Source: Veillonellaceae bacterium SB90 | Lineage (GTDB): Bacteria; Bacillota; Negativicutes; Selenomonadales; Selenomonadaceae | NCBI GenBank assembly: GCA_902364065.1 | Contig: CABJCJ010000013.1 | Span: forward strand, 9,524-73,523 | DNA: 64,000 nucleotides | Reading direction: 5' to 3' | Shown here: positions 10,730 to 18,894 of the stretch, piece after piece | Numbering within the stretch: the first letter of the stretch is position 1 | How the letters are laid out: every line of letters begins with the position of its first letter | The notes under the pieces: generated by a model | Database searches by the model: none | What the model was told of the DNA's origin: nothing | The model's input: the letters and a program-made list of their open reading frames with translations, nothing else | Program-made: the position numbers and the translations under genes

Positions 10730-11566
10730 ATGTCAACAGAAAACCGGCCGACGCCTGTCAATGGCATCGTCATCACCTTTTTCAGCACCGCCTCAGCCGT
10801 CGGCAAAACCCTCGTCGCCTGCAACATGGCCTCGGAACTCGCCCATGAAGGCTATCGCGTCTGCCTCGCCGACTTCGACCTGCAGTTCGGAGACGTCTGC
10901 AACTACCTTCATCTCGAGCCACTGCGGACCCTGGCTGACGTACAGCGCACCATGCAGGTCGAAGGCGACTCCTGCCGCGTCCAGGACTTTCTGACGCCCT
11001 ACCAGAACGGCGACGTCTCCTTCTCGGTACTCGCGGCACCCAAGGCCCTCGAAGAAGCCTACAACATCCATCACGACTACGCCGTGCGCGCCATACGCAA
11101 ACTTCAGGTCCAGTACGACTACATCCTCATCGATATGGCCTCGATGTTCAGCACCCTGAACCTCGCCATGCTCGACCTCTCCACCATCGTCACATTCCTC
11201 GGCATCGTCGACTTTATCCCGACCATAAAAAATATGAAAATTGGTATGGACACATTGAAGATGCTGGGCTATGATAAGAACAAAATAAGACTGGTGCTGA
11301 ACCGCAGCGATGCCAAGACACGCATCAGCCTGGCTGACGTGCAGAAGCTCCTCGACGAGCCCTTCTACCACGTCCTGCCCAACGACTTCCGCGCTGCCAG
11401 CCAATCCCTGCGCGACGGCGTCCCCCTCGTGCTCGCCAAAGAGCACACCGACCTCGGCGATGCCCTCAAGGCCCTCGTAGCCCGCTACACCAATCACACC
11501 ACAGCCCCCGCCGAAACCGAGAAAACCCGCGAAGAATCATCCTGGCTCAGCCGCATCTTCAGCTGA
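10730..11566 (+). CDS. CpaE/TadZ-like MinD-type ATPase without receiver domain
   Basis: A 278-residue member of the ParA/MinD ATPase group, the first of two in this locus. TadZ/CpaE proteins are thought to position the Flp pilus machine at the pole. The P-loop reads STASAVGKTLVACNMASEL (residues ~14-33): the catalytic GKT is kept but the signature lysine of the deviant Walker A (KGGxGKT) is not, so ATP hydrolysis may be altered. DFDLQFGDV and YDYILIDMASMF mark the later motifs. It has no N-terminal receiver domain, unlike the second copy at 12747. ATG 10730 fits the ribosome binding site better than ATG 10724. Confidence 0.82.
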   Translation: MSTENRPTPVNGIVITFFSTASAVGKTLVACNMASELAHEGYRVCLADFDLQFGDVCNYLHLEPLRTLADVQRTMQVEGDSCRVQDFLTPYQNGDVSFSVLAAPKALEEAYNIHHDYAVRAIRKLQVQYDYILIDMASMFSTLNLAMLDLSTIVTFLGIVDFIPTIKNMKIGMDTLKMLGYDKNKIRLVLNRSDAKTRISLADVQKLLDEPFYHVLPNDFRAASQSLRDGVPLVLAKEHTDLGDALKALVARYTNHTTAPAETEKTREESSWLSRIFS

Positions 11567-11621
11567 TCCCCGCAGAGGACTCGGGCTTGTACGCGGAGCT
11601 TCCCCCAATGGGACGCCCAGC

Positions 11622-12527
11622 CTTCCCCTCTGGGGAAGGTGTCAGCGCAGCTGACGGATGAGGTTGCCTTCCCCGCGCACGGGCGAGAACAGCTTCCCCC
11701 TTCGGGGGAAGTGGCCCAAAGGGCCGATAGGGGAAACAAACGGCATCGATATGGCTGCTCGATGAAAATCGAACTCATTACATCGACGCTATTTGCTGCT
11801 GCGAGCAGGTACCCCTTCAGACGGATGCGCCGCCAGCTTCCCAAAAGGGGACGCCAAGCCTTCCCCTCTGGGGAAGGTGTCAGCGCAGCTGACGGATGAG
11901 GTTGCCTTCCCCGCGCACGGGCGAGAACAGCTTCCCCCTTCGGGGGAAGTGGCCCAAAGGGCCGATAGGGGAAACAAACGGCATCGATATGGCTGCTCGA
12001 TGAAAATCGAACTCATTACATCGACGCTATTTGCTGCTGCGAGCAGGTACCCCTTCAGACGGATGCGCCGCCAGCTTCCCAAAAGGGGACGCCAAGCCTT
12101 CCCCTCTGGGGAAGGTGTCAGCGCAGCTGACGGATGAGGTTGCCTTCCCCGCGCACGGGCGAGAACAGCTTCCCCCTTCGGGGGAAGTGGCCCGCAGGGC
12201 CGATAGGGGGAACAAACGGCATCGATATGGCTGCTCGATGAAAAACGAACGTATTGCATCGACGTCATTTGCTTATGCGAGCAGGGACCCCTTCAGACGG
12301 CTGCGCCGCCAGCTTCCCCAAAGGGGACGCCAAGCCTTCCCCGCGCACGGGCGAGAACAGCTTCCCCCTTCGGGGGAAGTGGCCCGCAGGGCCGATAGGG
12401 GAAACAAACGGCATCGATATGGCTGCTCGATGAAAATCGAACGTATTGCATCGACGTCATTTGCTTATGCGAGCAGGTACCCCTTCAGACGGCTGCGCCG
12501 CCAGCTTCCCCAAAGGGGACGCCAAGC
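11622..12527. repeat. Tandem array of 238-bp GC-rich repeat units
   Basis: Three successive 238-bp units start at 11622, 11860 and 12098, with a shortened fourth (192 bp) at 12336. The phrase GGCATCGATATGGCTGCTCG recurs at 11742, 11980, 12218 and 12410, and CTTCCCCCTTCGGGGGAAG occurs in each. The fourth unit lacks the 46-bp piece containing GGTGTCAGCGCAGCTGACGG. Units 1 and 2 look nearly identical; 3 and 4 carry shared substitutions. Partial modules extend the region to 11575 on the left and 12715 on the right, filling the whole 1.18-kb gap. Open frames reading through it simply follow the repeat and have no coding character. Confidence 0.9.
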
Positions 12528-12746
12528 CTTCCCCGCGCACGGGGAAGGTGGCCCGAAGGGCCGGAAGAGGTCTTTGAACTGGCGGGGAAGGACCATGCTC
12601 GCCTGCAAGTCTTTGCAAGCGGCGCAGCCCCGCGCACGGGCGCGAAGCGCGGGATGCCGGTGGCATCCCCGGAGAAGGTGGCCCGAAGGGCCGGAAGAGG
12701 TCCTTGGACCTGTTTGCTCAAACTTGACTTGAAAGGAGGTGTTTTC

Positions 12747-13874
12747 ATGGATTACCGCGTCATGATGGTCGAAAAAGACCGCCTCATGCTGCAAAAACTC
12801 TCAGGCGTCATCGAACGCACCCCCGGCTTCACTATGGCCGTACGCTACCAGAACGCCAGCGACGCCCTCGGACAAGGCAAGATGTTCAACCCAAACCTCA
12901 TCCTGCTTGACATCGACCATGAAAACACCATCCCGCTCATCGAATCCTTCCACGAATCCTACCCGCACGCCGACATCCTCTGCATGGCCGAAGAATGGCA
13001 GCCCGAAAGCGCCAGCCATCTCGTCGCGGCCGGCGCCCGCGGCTGCCTCATCAAGCCCTTCAACGGCGTCGAACTCCAGGACGCCGTCAAGGAATTTGCT
13101 CAGGCCGGCCTCGAAAAAGAATGCGAAACGCTCGTCTTCTTCAGCCCTAAGGGCAAGAGCGGCAAGACCACGCTCATTGCGAACCTCGCTGTAGCTCTGG
13201 CCCGCCGCACGCATGAACAGGTCGGCATCATCGACGCCGATCTCCAGTTCGGTGATATGGCCGTTTTCTTCAACATCACGCCGCAGTCGACCATCGTCGA
13301 AGCAGCACGCGACATCCGCTTTCTCTCGCCGGTCACGCTCAAGCGCTACTTCGTGCCCGTCTCGGAACGCGTCCACGTCCTCTGCGGCACGACGCGCCCC
13401 AATTACATCGACAAGGTATCGATACCGGCGCTCGAGAACCTCATCCGCATGAGTAAAAGCCTGTTCCGCTACCTGCTCATTGATGTGCCGCCCGGCTTCA
13501 ATCCAACATCGATTTCAGCCGCAGAAGCCTCGACGACAACGTATCTTTGTGCTATGATTAACGGGGCATACGAAATCGACCACATGCGCAAGGCGCTGGA
13601 AATCTTCAAGGACTGGCCCGACGTCGAGGAACGCGCGAAAGTCATTTTCACGCGCGTCTCTCCCTGCACGGAGGAAATGCGCGGCAAGCTTGAGACGCAG
13701 CTTGGCTACCCCGTCACGGCCATTATCCCGAACGAATACCTCGTGGTTTCCCACGCGGCGGATAATGGCCAGATGGCAACGGAAATCCAGCCGGATAACC
13801 CGCTTGCCAAAAGCGTCGACCGCCTGGCCGAGCAGATTGCCGGCCACCGCGTGCCAGAGAGGTGGTCCACATGA
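12747..13874 (+). CDS. tadZ: CpaE/TadZ ATPase with N-terminal receiver-like domain
   Basis: A 375-residue TadZ/CpaE protein, the localization ATPase of the Flp pilus system. Residues ~1-120 form a response-regulator-like fold: LILLDID holds the usual phospho-acceptor position and CLIKPF the conserved lysine, but the first acidic pair is replaced (MVEKDRLM), so phosphorylation is doubtful. Residues ~125-375 are a MinD-type ATPase with a complete deviant Walker A (PKGKSGKTTLIANLAVALA). IIDADLQFGDM and YLLIDVPPGF follow. The start at 12747 has an excellent GAAAGGAGGTG just downstream of the repeat array. The stop overlaps tadB by 4 bases. Confidence 0.9.
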   Translation: MDYRVMMVEKDRLMLQKLSGVIERTPGFTMAVRYQNASDALGQGKMFNPNLILLDIDHENTIPLIESFHESYPHADILCMAEEWQPESASHLVAAGARGCLIKPFNGVELQDAVKEFAQAGLEKECETLVFFSPKGKSGKTTLIANLAVALARRTHEQVGIIDADLQFGDMAVFFNITPQSTIVEAARDIRFLSPVTLKRYFVPVSERVHVLCGTTRPNYIDKVSIPALENLIRMSKSLFRYLLIDVPPGFNPTSISAAEASTTTYLCAMINGAYEIDHMRKALEIFKDWPDVEERAKVIFTRVSPCTEEMRGKLETQLGYPVTAIIPNEYLVVSHAADNGQMATEIQPDNPLAKSVDRLAEQIAGHRVPERWST

Positions 13875-14839
13875 AGGCACTCCTGGCCATCTTCATCGCC
13901 ATCCTGTGCTTCGGCCTCCTGCTGATGTTGCTCTCCATCCGCTCGCGCTCGCGTGAGGATCACACGCTGACGGAGCGCATGAACTACTTTGCTGGCGTTG
14001 GTCCTGAGCAGCCACAGCAGGCAAAGGGCGCGAGTCCAAGGGAAATGCTCGTTCACCTCGTCGAGAGCATCTCCTCCGGCCTTGGGCGCATCCAGAAAGG
14101 ACAGAAGCTTGAGCTCCTCATGCAGCAGGCCGACTGGCCGCTGCACGGCACGGAGTTTGAAGCCATCCTGCTGCTCTGGGGCCTGCTCGTGGGCTTCATC
14201 ACGTTTCTCGTGACGCTCAAGGGATCGATGTTCTTCATCGGTGCCATCGTGGCCATCCTGCTCGGCTTCCTGCTGCTGGCCCTGCGCATCCGCAGGCGGC
14301 GCAAGAAATTCACGAACCAGCTCGGCGACATGCTGACCATGGTCGCGAACGCCCTGCGTGCCGGCTTCAGCTTCATGCAGGCCTTCGAGCTCATCTCCCG
14401 CGAGATGGACGCTCCGATGGGCAAGGAAGTCAGGCTCGTCGTCAACGAAGTCAACCTCGGCAACACCTTGGAGACGGCTCTCGACAACATGCAGAAACGC
14501 GTCGCCAGTCCCGACTTCGAACTCGTGGTCACCGCCGTCCTGATCCAAAGGCAGGTCGGCGGCGACCTCGCTCAGATTCTTGATACGATCAGCGAGACGA
14601 TTCAAGAGAGAATCCGAATGCGGCGAGAAGTCATGACTTTGACGGCACAAGGACGAGCATCTGCATTGGTTGTTTCATGTATACCGATTGGAGTGGCAGC
14701 GGCTCTTTCTGTATTGAATCCAAACTATTTAAAACCTTTGCTTGAGACAGAAATCGGCAGGATGTTTATTGTCGGCGCTGTTATATTACAATTGATAGGT
14801 TTTATTATCATCCATCGTATTGTAGATATCAGAATTTAA
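13871..14839 (+). CDS. tadB: Flp pilus inner-membrane platform protein TadB
   Basis: TadB is one of two GspF-like inner-membrane platform proteins of the Flp pilus machine. The 322 residues have an N-terminal helix, a cytoplasmic region, a helix pair near ~105-140, a T2SSF domain (~160-285, LGDMLTMVANALRAGFSFMQA), and two C-terminal helices. ATG 13871 overlaps the tadZ stop (ATGA). The last ~80 codons differ sharply from the rest: base composition falls from about 60% GC to below 40% between roughly 14590 and 14700, with A/T-ending codons. This looks like a recombination junction inside a conserved gene. Confidence 0.9.
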   Translation: MKALLAIFIAILCFGLLLMLLSIRSRSREDHTLTERMNYFAGVGPEQPQQAKGASPREMLVHLVESISSGLGRIQKGQKLELLMQQADWPLHGTEFEAILLLWGLLVGFITFLVTLKGSMFFIGAIVAILLGFLLLALRIRRRRKKFTNQLGDMLTMVANALRAGFSFMQAFELISREMDAPMGKEVRLVVNEVNLGNTLETALDNMQKRVASPDFELVVTAVLIQRQVGGDLAQILDTISETIQERIRMRREVMTLTAQGRASALVVSCIPIGVAAALSVLNPNYLKPLLETEIGRMFIVGAVILQLIGFIIIHRIVDIRI

Positions 14840-14859
14840 TCTCTAGTAAGAGGGCGTAT

Positions 14860-15087
14860 ATGATAAAACGATTCTACTCTTGTATAAAATCCTTACTGGT
14901 TTGTCAGAGTGCACAGGCATTGGTAGAATATACTTTGATTCTAGCGTTTGTTTCGATTATTGCACTGTGCTTCTATTACAATATCACGATTGATGAAAAT
15001 GGAAGAGAAGAATTACACTCATTTGTATTGTCTATTAAAGATGCAATTTATCGTATTTCAAATTTATTGAAACACGTATCAATGTAG
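14860..15087 (+). CDS. flp: Flp-family type IVb prepilin, copy 1
   Basis: A 75-residue Flp-type pilin with a short basic leader, then SAQALVEYTLILAFVSIIAL. If the peptidase cuts before QALVEY, the glutamate is at +5 and tyrosine at +6, as in Flp pilins. The residue before the cut is Ala rather than the usual Gly. A hydrophobic helix and a charged C-terminal part follow. The gene is AT-rich: the 60 bases from 14881 contain 21 G/C. It lies 20 bp after tadB with AAGAGGG upstream. Its longer, more charged tail suggests a minor pilin or a diverged duplicate of copy 2. Confidence 0.82.
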   Translation: MIKRFYSCIKSLLVCQSAQALVEYTLILAFVSIIALCFYYNITIDENGREELHSFVLSIKDAIYRISNLLKHVSM

Positions 15088-15156
15088 TATGTAATCCGAA
15101 AGGATTCACATAAAGTAGAGTTTATTGCAACATTATGTTTTAGGGAGGAGTTTACC

Positions 15157-15183
15157 ATGGTTCTCGGGTTCTCGAAATTATGA
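15157..15183 (+). CDS. Possible 8-residue leader peptide coupled to the second Flp pilin
   Basis: The strongest ribosome binding site of the area (GGGAGGAG, 15143-15150) is placed correctly for ATG 15157, not for the pilin ATG at 15180. ATG 15157 opens an eight-codon frame (MVLGFSKL) whose stop overlaps the pilin start as ATGA. This suggests translational coupling. It could also be a one-base indel that split an older, longer pilin start. Confidence 0.4.
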   Translation: MVLGFSKL

Positions 15184-15383
15184 AGTATTTGAAAGCTCGT
15201 TATGTGAGCGAAAAGGCACAGGGCATTGTAGAATATGCTCTAATTCTGGCATTTGTAGCCGTTATCGCAGCGGCATTGTTTACTAACAATGGAATTAAGG
15301 ATCATATTGTCAAGATTTTTGAAAATATTAGTTCTTTGCTTCAGAATGGTGAAGCTGCGTCTTCGTCCAGTGGCGGTAAATGA
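15180..15383 (+). CDS. flp: Flp-family type IVb prepilin, copy 2
   Basis: A 67-residue prepilin: leader MKYLKARYVSEKA, then QGIVEYALILAFVAVIAAAL, giving E at +5 and Y at +6 after cleavage between Ala and Gln. The mature part is short and ends in a Ser/Gly-rich tail (SSSSGGK), typical of a major Flp pilin. No proper ribosome binding site precedes ATG 15180; translation probably depends on the eight-codon leader frame at 15157-15183. The gene is AT-rich like its neighbours. It is the likely substrate of the peptidase at 6975-7616 and the main filament subunit. Confidence 0.85.
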   Translation: MKYLKARYVSEKAQGIVEYALILAFVAVIAAALFTNNGIKDHIVKIFENISSLLQNGEAASSSSGGK

Positions 15384-15444
15384 TTTTTTGTCTAGTCAGA
15401 CGAATGTTTTTGTTTTAGTATGATAGGTTGAAAGAGGTAGAATT

Positions 15445-15909
15445 ATGAGATTCCAAAAGGGACAATCCATTGTGGAATTTACATTAATCCTACCCCTTTT
15501 TCTTTTATTTTTATTCGCTATTGTATATTTCTCAATGATATTTTTGGATTATATGACTTTGAGTACCGTGGCCCGTAATAGTGCTCGTGAAGCAGCTGTG
15601 GTAACAAGTGAAACAGAATCGGCAAATGGTTATCCGACCATCCGAGAGCATTATAAAAATCAGAAATTACCTGTCGATATTTATGATTGGGACCCTACTT
15701 CATCTGATTTTGTTATAGAGTACGTGCCATCACAAAATACAAATGAACATGGCAATGTAAGGGTTACTGTCAAGGCTAAACTTAATGATGATGGTTCTTG
15801 GTTATCGGGGATCCTCGATGGTTTGACCGATAATAAAAATACCAATAAATTGAATTTGAATATAACTTGTACGATGTACAGTGAAGATAATTGGAAGATG
15901 CAGAAATAG
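15445..15909 (+). CDS. tadE: TadE-like pseudopilin
   Basis: A 154-residue TadE-family protein. The N-terminus MRFQKG is followed by QSIVEFTLILPLFLLFLFAI, again with E at +5 after a Gly-Gln cut, so it should be processed by the same prepilin peptidase. The conserved TadE segment TVARNSAREAAV follows the helix. The rest is a periplasmic domain rich in charged residues. It sits between the pilins and tadA in the AT-rich block and has a good GAAAGAGGTAG. TadE proteins are minor pilins needed for assembly. Confidence 0.87.
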   Translation: MRFQKGQSIVEFTLILPLFLLFLFAIVYFSMIFLDYMTLSTVARNSAREAAVVTSETESANGYPTIREHYKNQKLPVDIYDWDPTSSDFVIEYVPSQNTNEHGNVRVTVKAKLNDDGSWLSGILDGLTDNKNTNKLNLNITCTMYSEDNWKMQK

Positions 15910-15925
15910 TAAGAGGTGAGATACG

Positions 15926-17332
15926 ATGTCTTTATTGACGCGCCTGGGACGGGCGGCTGGGGAGAACCGTCAGGTCAATATTTTTGGCTCCCGCAGTGAA
16001 GGGCAGGACACGGCGGCGGAACGCTCCTATCAGCAGGTCAAGCAGCGTATCCACCAGCGCATCGTTGACGAGATGACGCCGGCCGAGCAGGCCATGCTCT
16101 CCTCGGTGCATCAGGACCCGCATCAAGTCGAGACGCTGATCGGCGATTACTGCCAGCGCGTGCTCGATGAGGACCCGTTCGCCATTCCGCAGGGCGAGAA
16201 GCCGCGGCTCATTGCCGATATCCGCGACGAAGTCCTGGGCCTCGGTCCGATTGAAGCCCTGCGCAAGGACGATTCCATCACCGAAATCATGGTCAACGGG
16301 CCGCATCAGGTCTTCGTCGAGCGCATGGGCAAGCTCGAACTGACCGACGTGAAATTCCACGATACGGCGCACCTCATGAACATCATCGAGCGTATCCTGA
16401 CGCCGCTCGGACGCCGCGTCGATGAATCCTCGCCGCTCGTCGATGCCCGCCTCGAAGATGGCTCGCGTGTTAACATCATCATCCCGCCGCTATCGCTCAT
16501 CGGCCCGTGCCTGACCATCCGCAAATTCTCCAAGACTCCGCTTACCGTCGACAATCTGATCTCCTTCGGCACGATGGATGAGAAGATGGCGACCTTTTTG
16601 CGCGCGTGCATCAAGGCGCGCGTCAATATCCTCGTCTCGGGCGGCACGGGCTCCGGTAAAACGACGACGCTCAACGTCATCTCGTCGTTCATCCCCGAGG
16701 GCGAACGCATCGTCACCATCGAGGATGCCGCCGAGCTGCGCCTGCAGCAGCAGCACGTCGTCACGCTCGAGGCGCGTCCGGCCAACCTCGAAGGGCGGGG
16801 GGCCATTACCATTCGCGACCTCGTGCGCAATGCCCTGCGCATGCGCCCCGACCGCATCATCGTCGGCGAGGTCCGCACGGGCGAGGCCCTTGACATGCTG
16901 CAGGCTATGAACACCGGCCACGACGGCTCCCTGACCACGGCCCACGCCAACAGCCCGCGTGACGCCCTGTCGCGCCTTGAGACGATGGTCATGATGTCCG
17001 GCCTCGACCTGCCGGAGCGCGCCATCCGCGAGCAGATTTCCTCGGCCATCGACCTCATCCTGCACCAGTCCCGCATGCGCGACGGCAGCCGCAAGATCAC
17101 CTACATCACCGAAGTCCAGCACATGGAAGGCAGTACCATCACCACGCAGGACCTCTTCCGCTTCGAACAGACCGGCTTCGACAACAACGGCAAAGTCATC
17201 GGCCACTTCATGCCCACCGGCATGCAGCCCGAGTTCCTCGAGAAGTTCGAGATCAGCGGTATCAAACTCCCTGAAGGCTTCTTCACCCCTGGCGGCAACA
17301 ACGACATCGCCTTCACCGGCGGCCGCTTCTAA
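15926..17332 (+). CDS. tadA: Flp pilus assembly ATPase TadA / CpaF
   Basis: TadA is the cytoplasmic hexameric ATPase that powers Flp pilus assembly (and retraction in some systems). The 468 residues contain the N-terminal CpaF region and the secretion-ATPase core: Walker A GGTGSGKTTTLN near residue 240, an Asp-box VTIEDAAELRL, Walker B RPDRIIVGEVRTGEA near 310, and a His-box GHDGSLTTAHANSP. The gene returns to high GC within its first codons (36 of 60 G/C in the line from 16621), so the right edge of the AT-rich pilin block is close to its start. AAGAGGTGAG precedes ATG 15926. Confidence 0.95.
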   Translation: MSLLTRLGRAAGENRQVNIFGSRSEGQDTAAERSYQQVKQRIHQRIVDEMTPAEQAMLSSVHQDPHQVETLIGDYCQRVLDEDPFAIPQGEKPRLIADIRDEVLGLGPIEALRKDDSITEIMVNGPHQVFVERMGKLELTDVKFHDTAHLMNIIERILTPLGRRVDESSPLVDARLEDGSRVNIIIPPLSLIGPCLTIRKFSKTPLTVDNLISFGTMDEKMATFLRACIKARVNILVSGGTGSGKTTTLNVISSFIPEGERIVTIEDAAELRLQQQHVVTLEARPANLEGRGAITIRDLVRNALRMRPDRIIVGEVRTGEALDMLQAMNTGHDGSLTTAHANSPRDALSRLETMVMMSGLDLPERAIREQISSAIDLILHQSRMRDGSRKITYITEVQHMEGSTITTQDLFRFEQTGFDNNGKVIGHFMPTGMQPEFLEKFEISGIKLPEGFFTPGGNNDIAFTGGRF

Positions 17333-17369
17333 GCGGAGGAAGAGATTTTTGGGCGGTAGAGCGAGATAC

Positions 17370-17588
17370 GCTGTCCCCTTTGGGGAAAGTGGCCCGTAGG
17401 GCCGAAAGGGGAAACACCCGTCCCAGGCATCTATCCCCGCTGAAATTCGCACGCTAAGGATTTGTTTTCAGCGAGCCAGAATGTTCATGCGAGCAGTCGC
17501 CCCTTCAGTCGCTTGCACGACAGCTTCCCCAGAGGGGACGCCAAGCCTTCCCCTATGGAGAAGGTGTCTGCGCAGCTGACGGATGAGG
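17370..17588. repeat. 219-bp direct repeat, left of tadC
   Basis: This copy begins GCTGTCCCCTTTGGGGAAAG and ends CAGCTGACGGATGAGG. A copy of exactly the same length begins at 18619, directly after tadC. Both share the core GAAATTCGCA-GCTAAGGA-TGTTTTCAGCGAGCCAG. Inner modules match those of the 238-bp array. A further piece of the repeat family (17589-17645) carries the gap to the tadC ribosome binding site. The whole 353-bp gap is repeat. Confidence 0.85.
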
Positions 17589-17685
17589 TCGCCTTCCCCG
17601 CGCACGGGGAAGGGGGACCGCGTAAGCGGTGGAAGAGGTCCTTGGACTTTTGTAGAAATATGTTGGGAATGAAAGGAGCGCAACG

Positions 17686-18618
17686 ATGCTGAAAGTACTA
17701 TTTGCCATATCGCTGACCGCCATCATCTTCCTCGTACTCTTCGGCATCATCCGGAGCATCGTACAGCCCAAAACCACCATCCGCAAGCGCATGGCCAGCC
17801 TGGAAACGATGGACGAAGCGAACGACCCCTTTGCCGTACCGGCCTATGAAGCCGTCTCCACCGTCCAATCCGCGCCTCAAACGGGCGGCTTCAAACAGAC
17901 CATGGAAGAACTGGCTGAGCACCTGATGCCCAAGGGCCTGCGCCCCATCATCCAGAAACGCCTCGTACTGGCCGGCAAATCCCGCGAATGGGGCGTCGCC
18001 GAATTCTTTGGCAGCTGCCTGCTCGGTGCCGTCGTCATGTGGCTCTTTGCCACCGTACTCGTGCGCGGCGGCTCCTTTGCGCCCGTCCAGAAAACCATGA
18101 TGGTCTTCCTGCTGGGCCTTCTCGGCGGCCTGATGCCCGTTGTTTTCCTCAATACCACCATCGACCGGCGGCAGAAACAAATCGAACGCCAGCTGCCCCA
18201 GGTACTCGATTTGCTCTGCGTCAGTGTGCAGGCCGGCCTTTCTTTCGACGCCGCCCTCGCCAAGATCACAGCCCGCATGAAAGGCCCCTTCATCGACGAA
18301 TGCCGCCGCCTGCAGGAAGATATCCGCATGGGCGTCGTGCGCCGCACCGCCATGCGCGCCCTCGCGGATCGCTGCGGCCTCGAGGACGTCTCGCTCTTCA
18401 TGACTTCCATTATCCAGGCCGAACGCCTCGGCACGAGCATGGGCAAGACCCTCAAGAACCAGGCCGACAACATCCGCGAACGCCGCCGCCAATACGTCAA
18501 AGCCCAGGCCATGAAAGCCCCGGTCAAAATTGTCTTCCCGCTCGTCCTCTTCATCTTCCCCGCCATCTTCGTCGTCACTCTCGTACCGAGTTTACTCTAT
18601 CTGTTGAAGAACTTGTAA
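17686..18618 (+). CDS. tadC: Flp pilus inner-membrane platform protein TadC
   Basis: TadC is the second GspF-like platform protein, partner of TadB and TadA. The 310 residues start with a membrane helix (LFAISLTAIIFLVLFGII). Two central helices lie at ~105-155, then the T2SSF domain with LPQVLDLLCVSVQAGLSFDAA near ~170-190, and a C-terminal hydrophobic segment PLVLFIFPAIFVVTLVPSL. The start has GAAAGGAG at proper distance. It is isolated from tadA by 353 bp of repeat and followed immediately by another repeat copy, but no terminator intervenes, so it may still belong to the tad transcript. Confidence 0.9.
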   Translation: MLKVLFAISLTAIIFLVLFGIIRSIVQPKTTIRKRMASLETMDEANDPFAVPAYEAVSTVQSAPQTGGFKQTMEELAEHLMPKGLRPIIQKRLVLAGKSREWGVAEFFGSCLLGAVVMWLFATVLVRGGSFAPVQKTMMVFLLGLLGGLMPVVFLNTTIDRRQKQIERQLPQVLDLLCVSVQAGLSFDAALAKITARMKGPFIDECRRLQEDIRMGVVRRTAMRALADRCGLEDVSLFMTSIIQAERLGTSMGKTLKNQADNIRERRRQYVKAQAMKAPVKIVFPLVLFIFPAIFVVTLVPSLLYLLKNL

Positions 18619-18837
18619 GCTGTCCCCTTCGGGGAAAGTGGCCCGCAGGGCCGAAAGGGGAAGCAACCGTCACTGGCATCCATTCCCGTTGAAATTCGCA
18701 TGCTAAGGACTGGTTTTCAGCGAGCCAGCATGTTCCTGCGAGCAGCCGCCCCTTCAGTCGCTTGCGCGCCAGCTTCCCCAGAGGGGACGCCAAGCCTTCT
18801 CCTAGGGAGAAGGTGTCAGCGCAGCTGACGGATGAGG
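18619..18837. repeat. 219-bp direct repeat, right of tadC
   Basis: Starts at the base after the tadC stop codon and matches the copy at 17370-17588 over its full length, with scattered substitutions. The two direct copies lie 1249 bp apart and enclose tadC, an arrangement that could support deletion or duplication of that gene by recombination. Confidence 0.85.
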
Positions 18838-18894
18838 CGGAAGAGGTCCATGGGCATGCGGCAGATGAAAGAAACAGAAAGGACAATTTAGCGC

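Noticed and set aside
11622..12527. Tandem array as CRISPR
   Set aside because: Units are 238 bp and contiguous with no unique spacers between short repeats, and no cas genes lie in the window.
12031..12732. Open frame of 233 codons (and shorter ones at 11639-12137) through the 238-bp repeats
   Set aside because: The translated repeat simply follows the DNA repeat, without ribosome binding site or family, and is open in several frames on both strands because the repeat is GC-rich.
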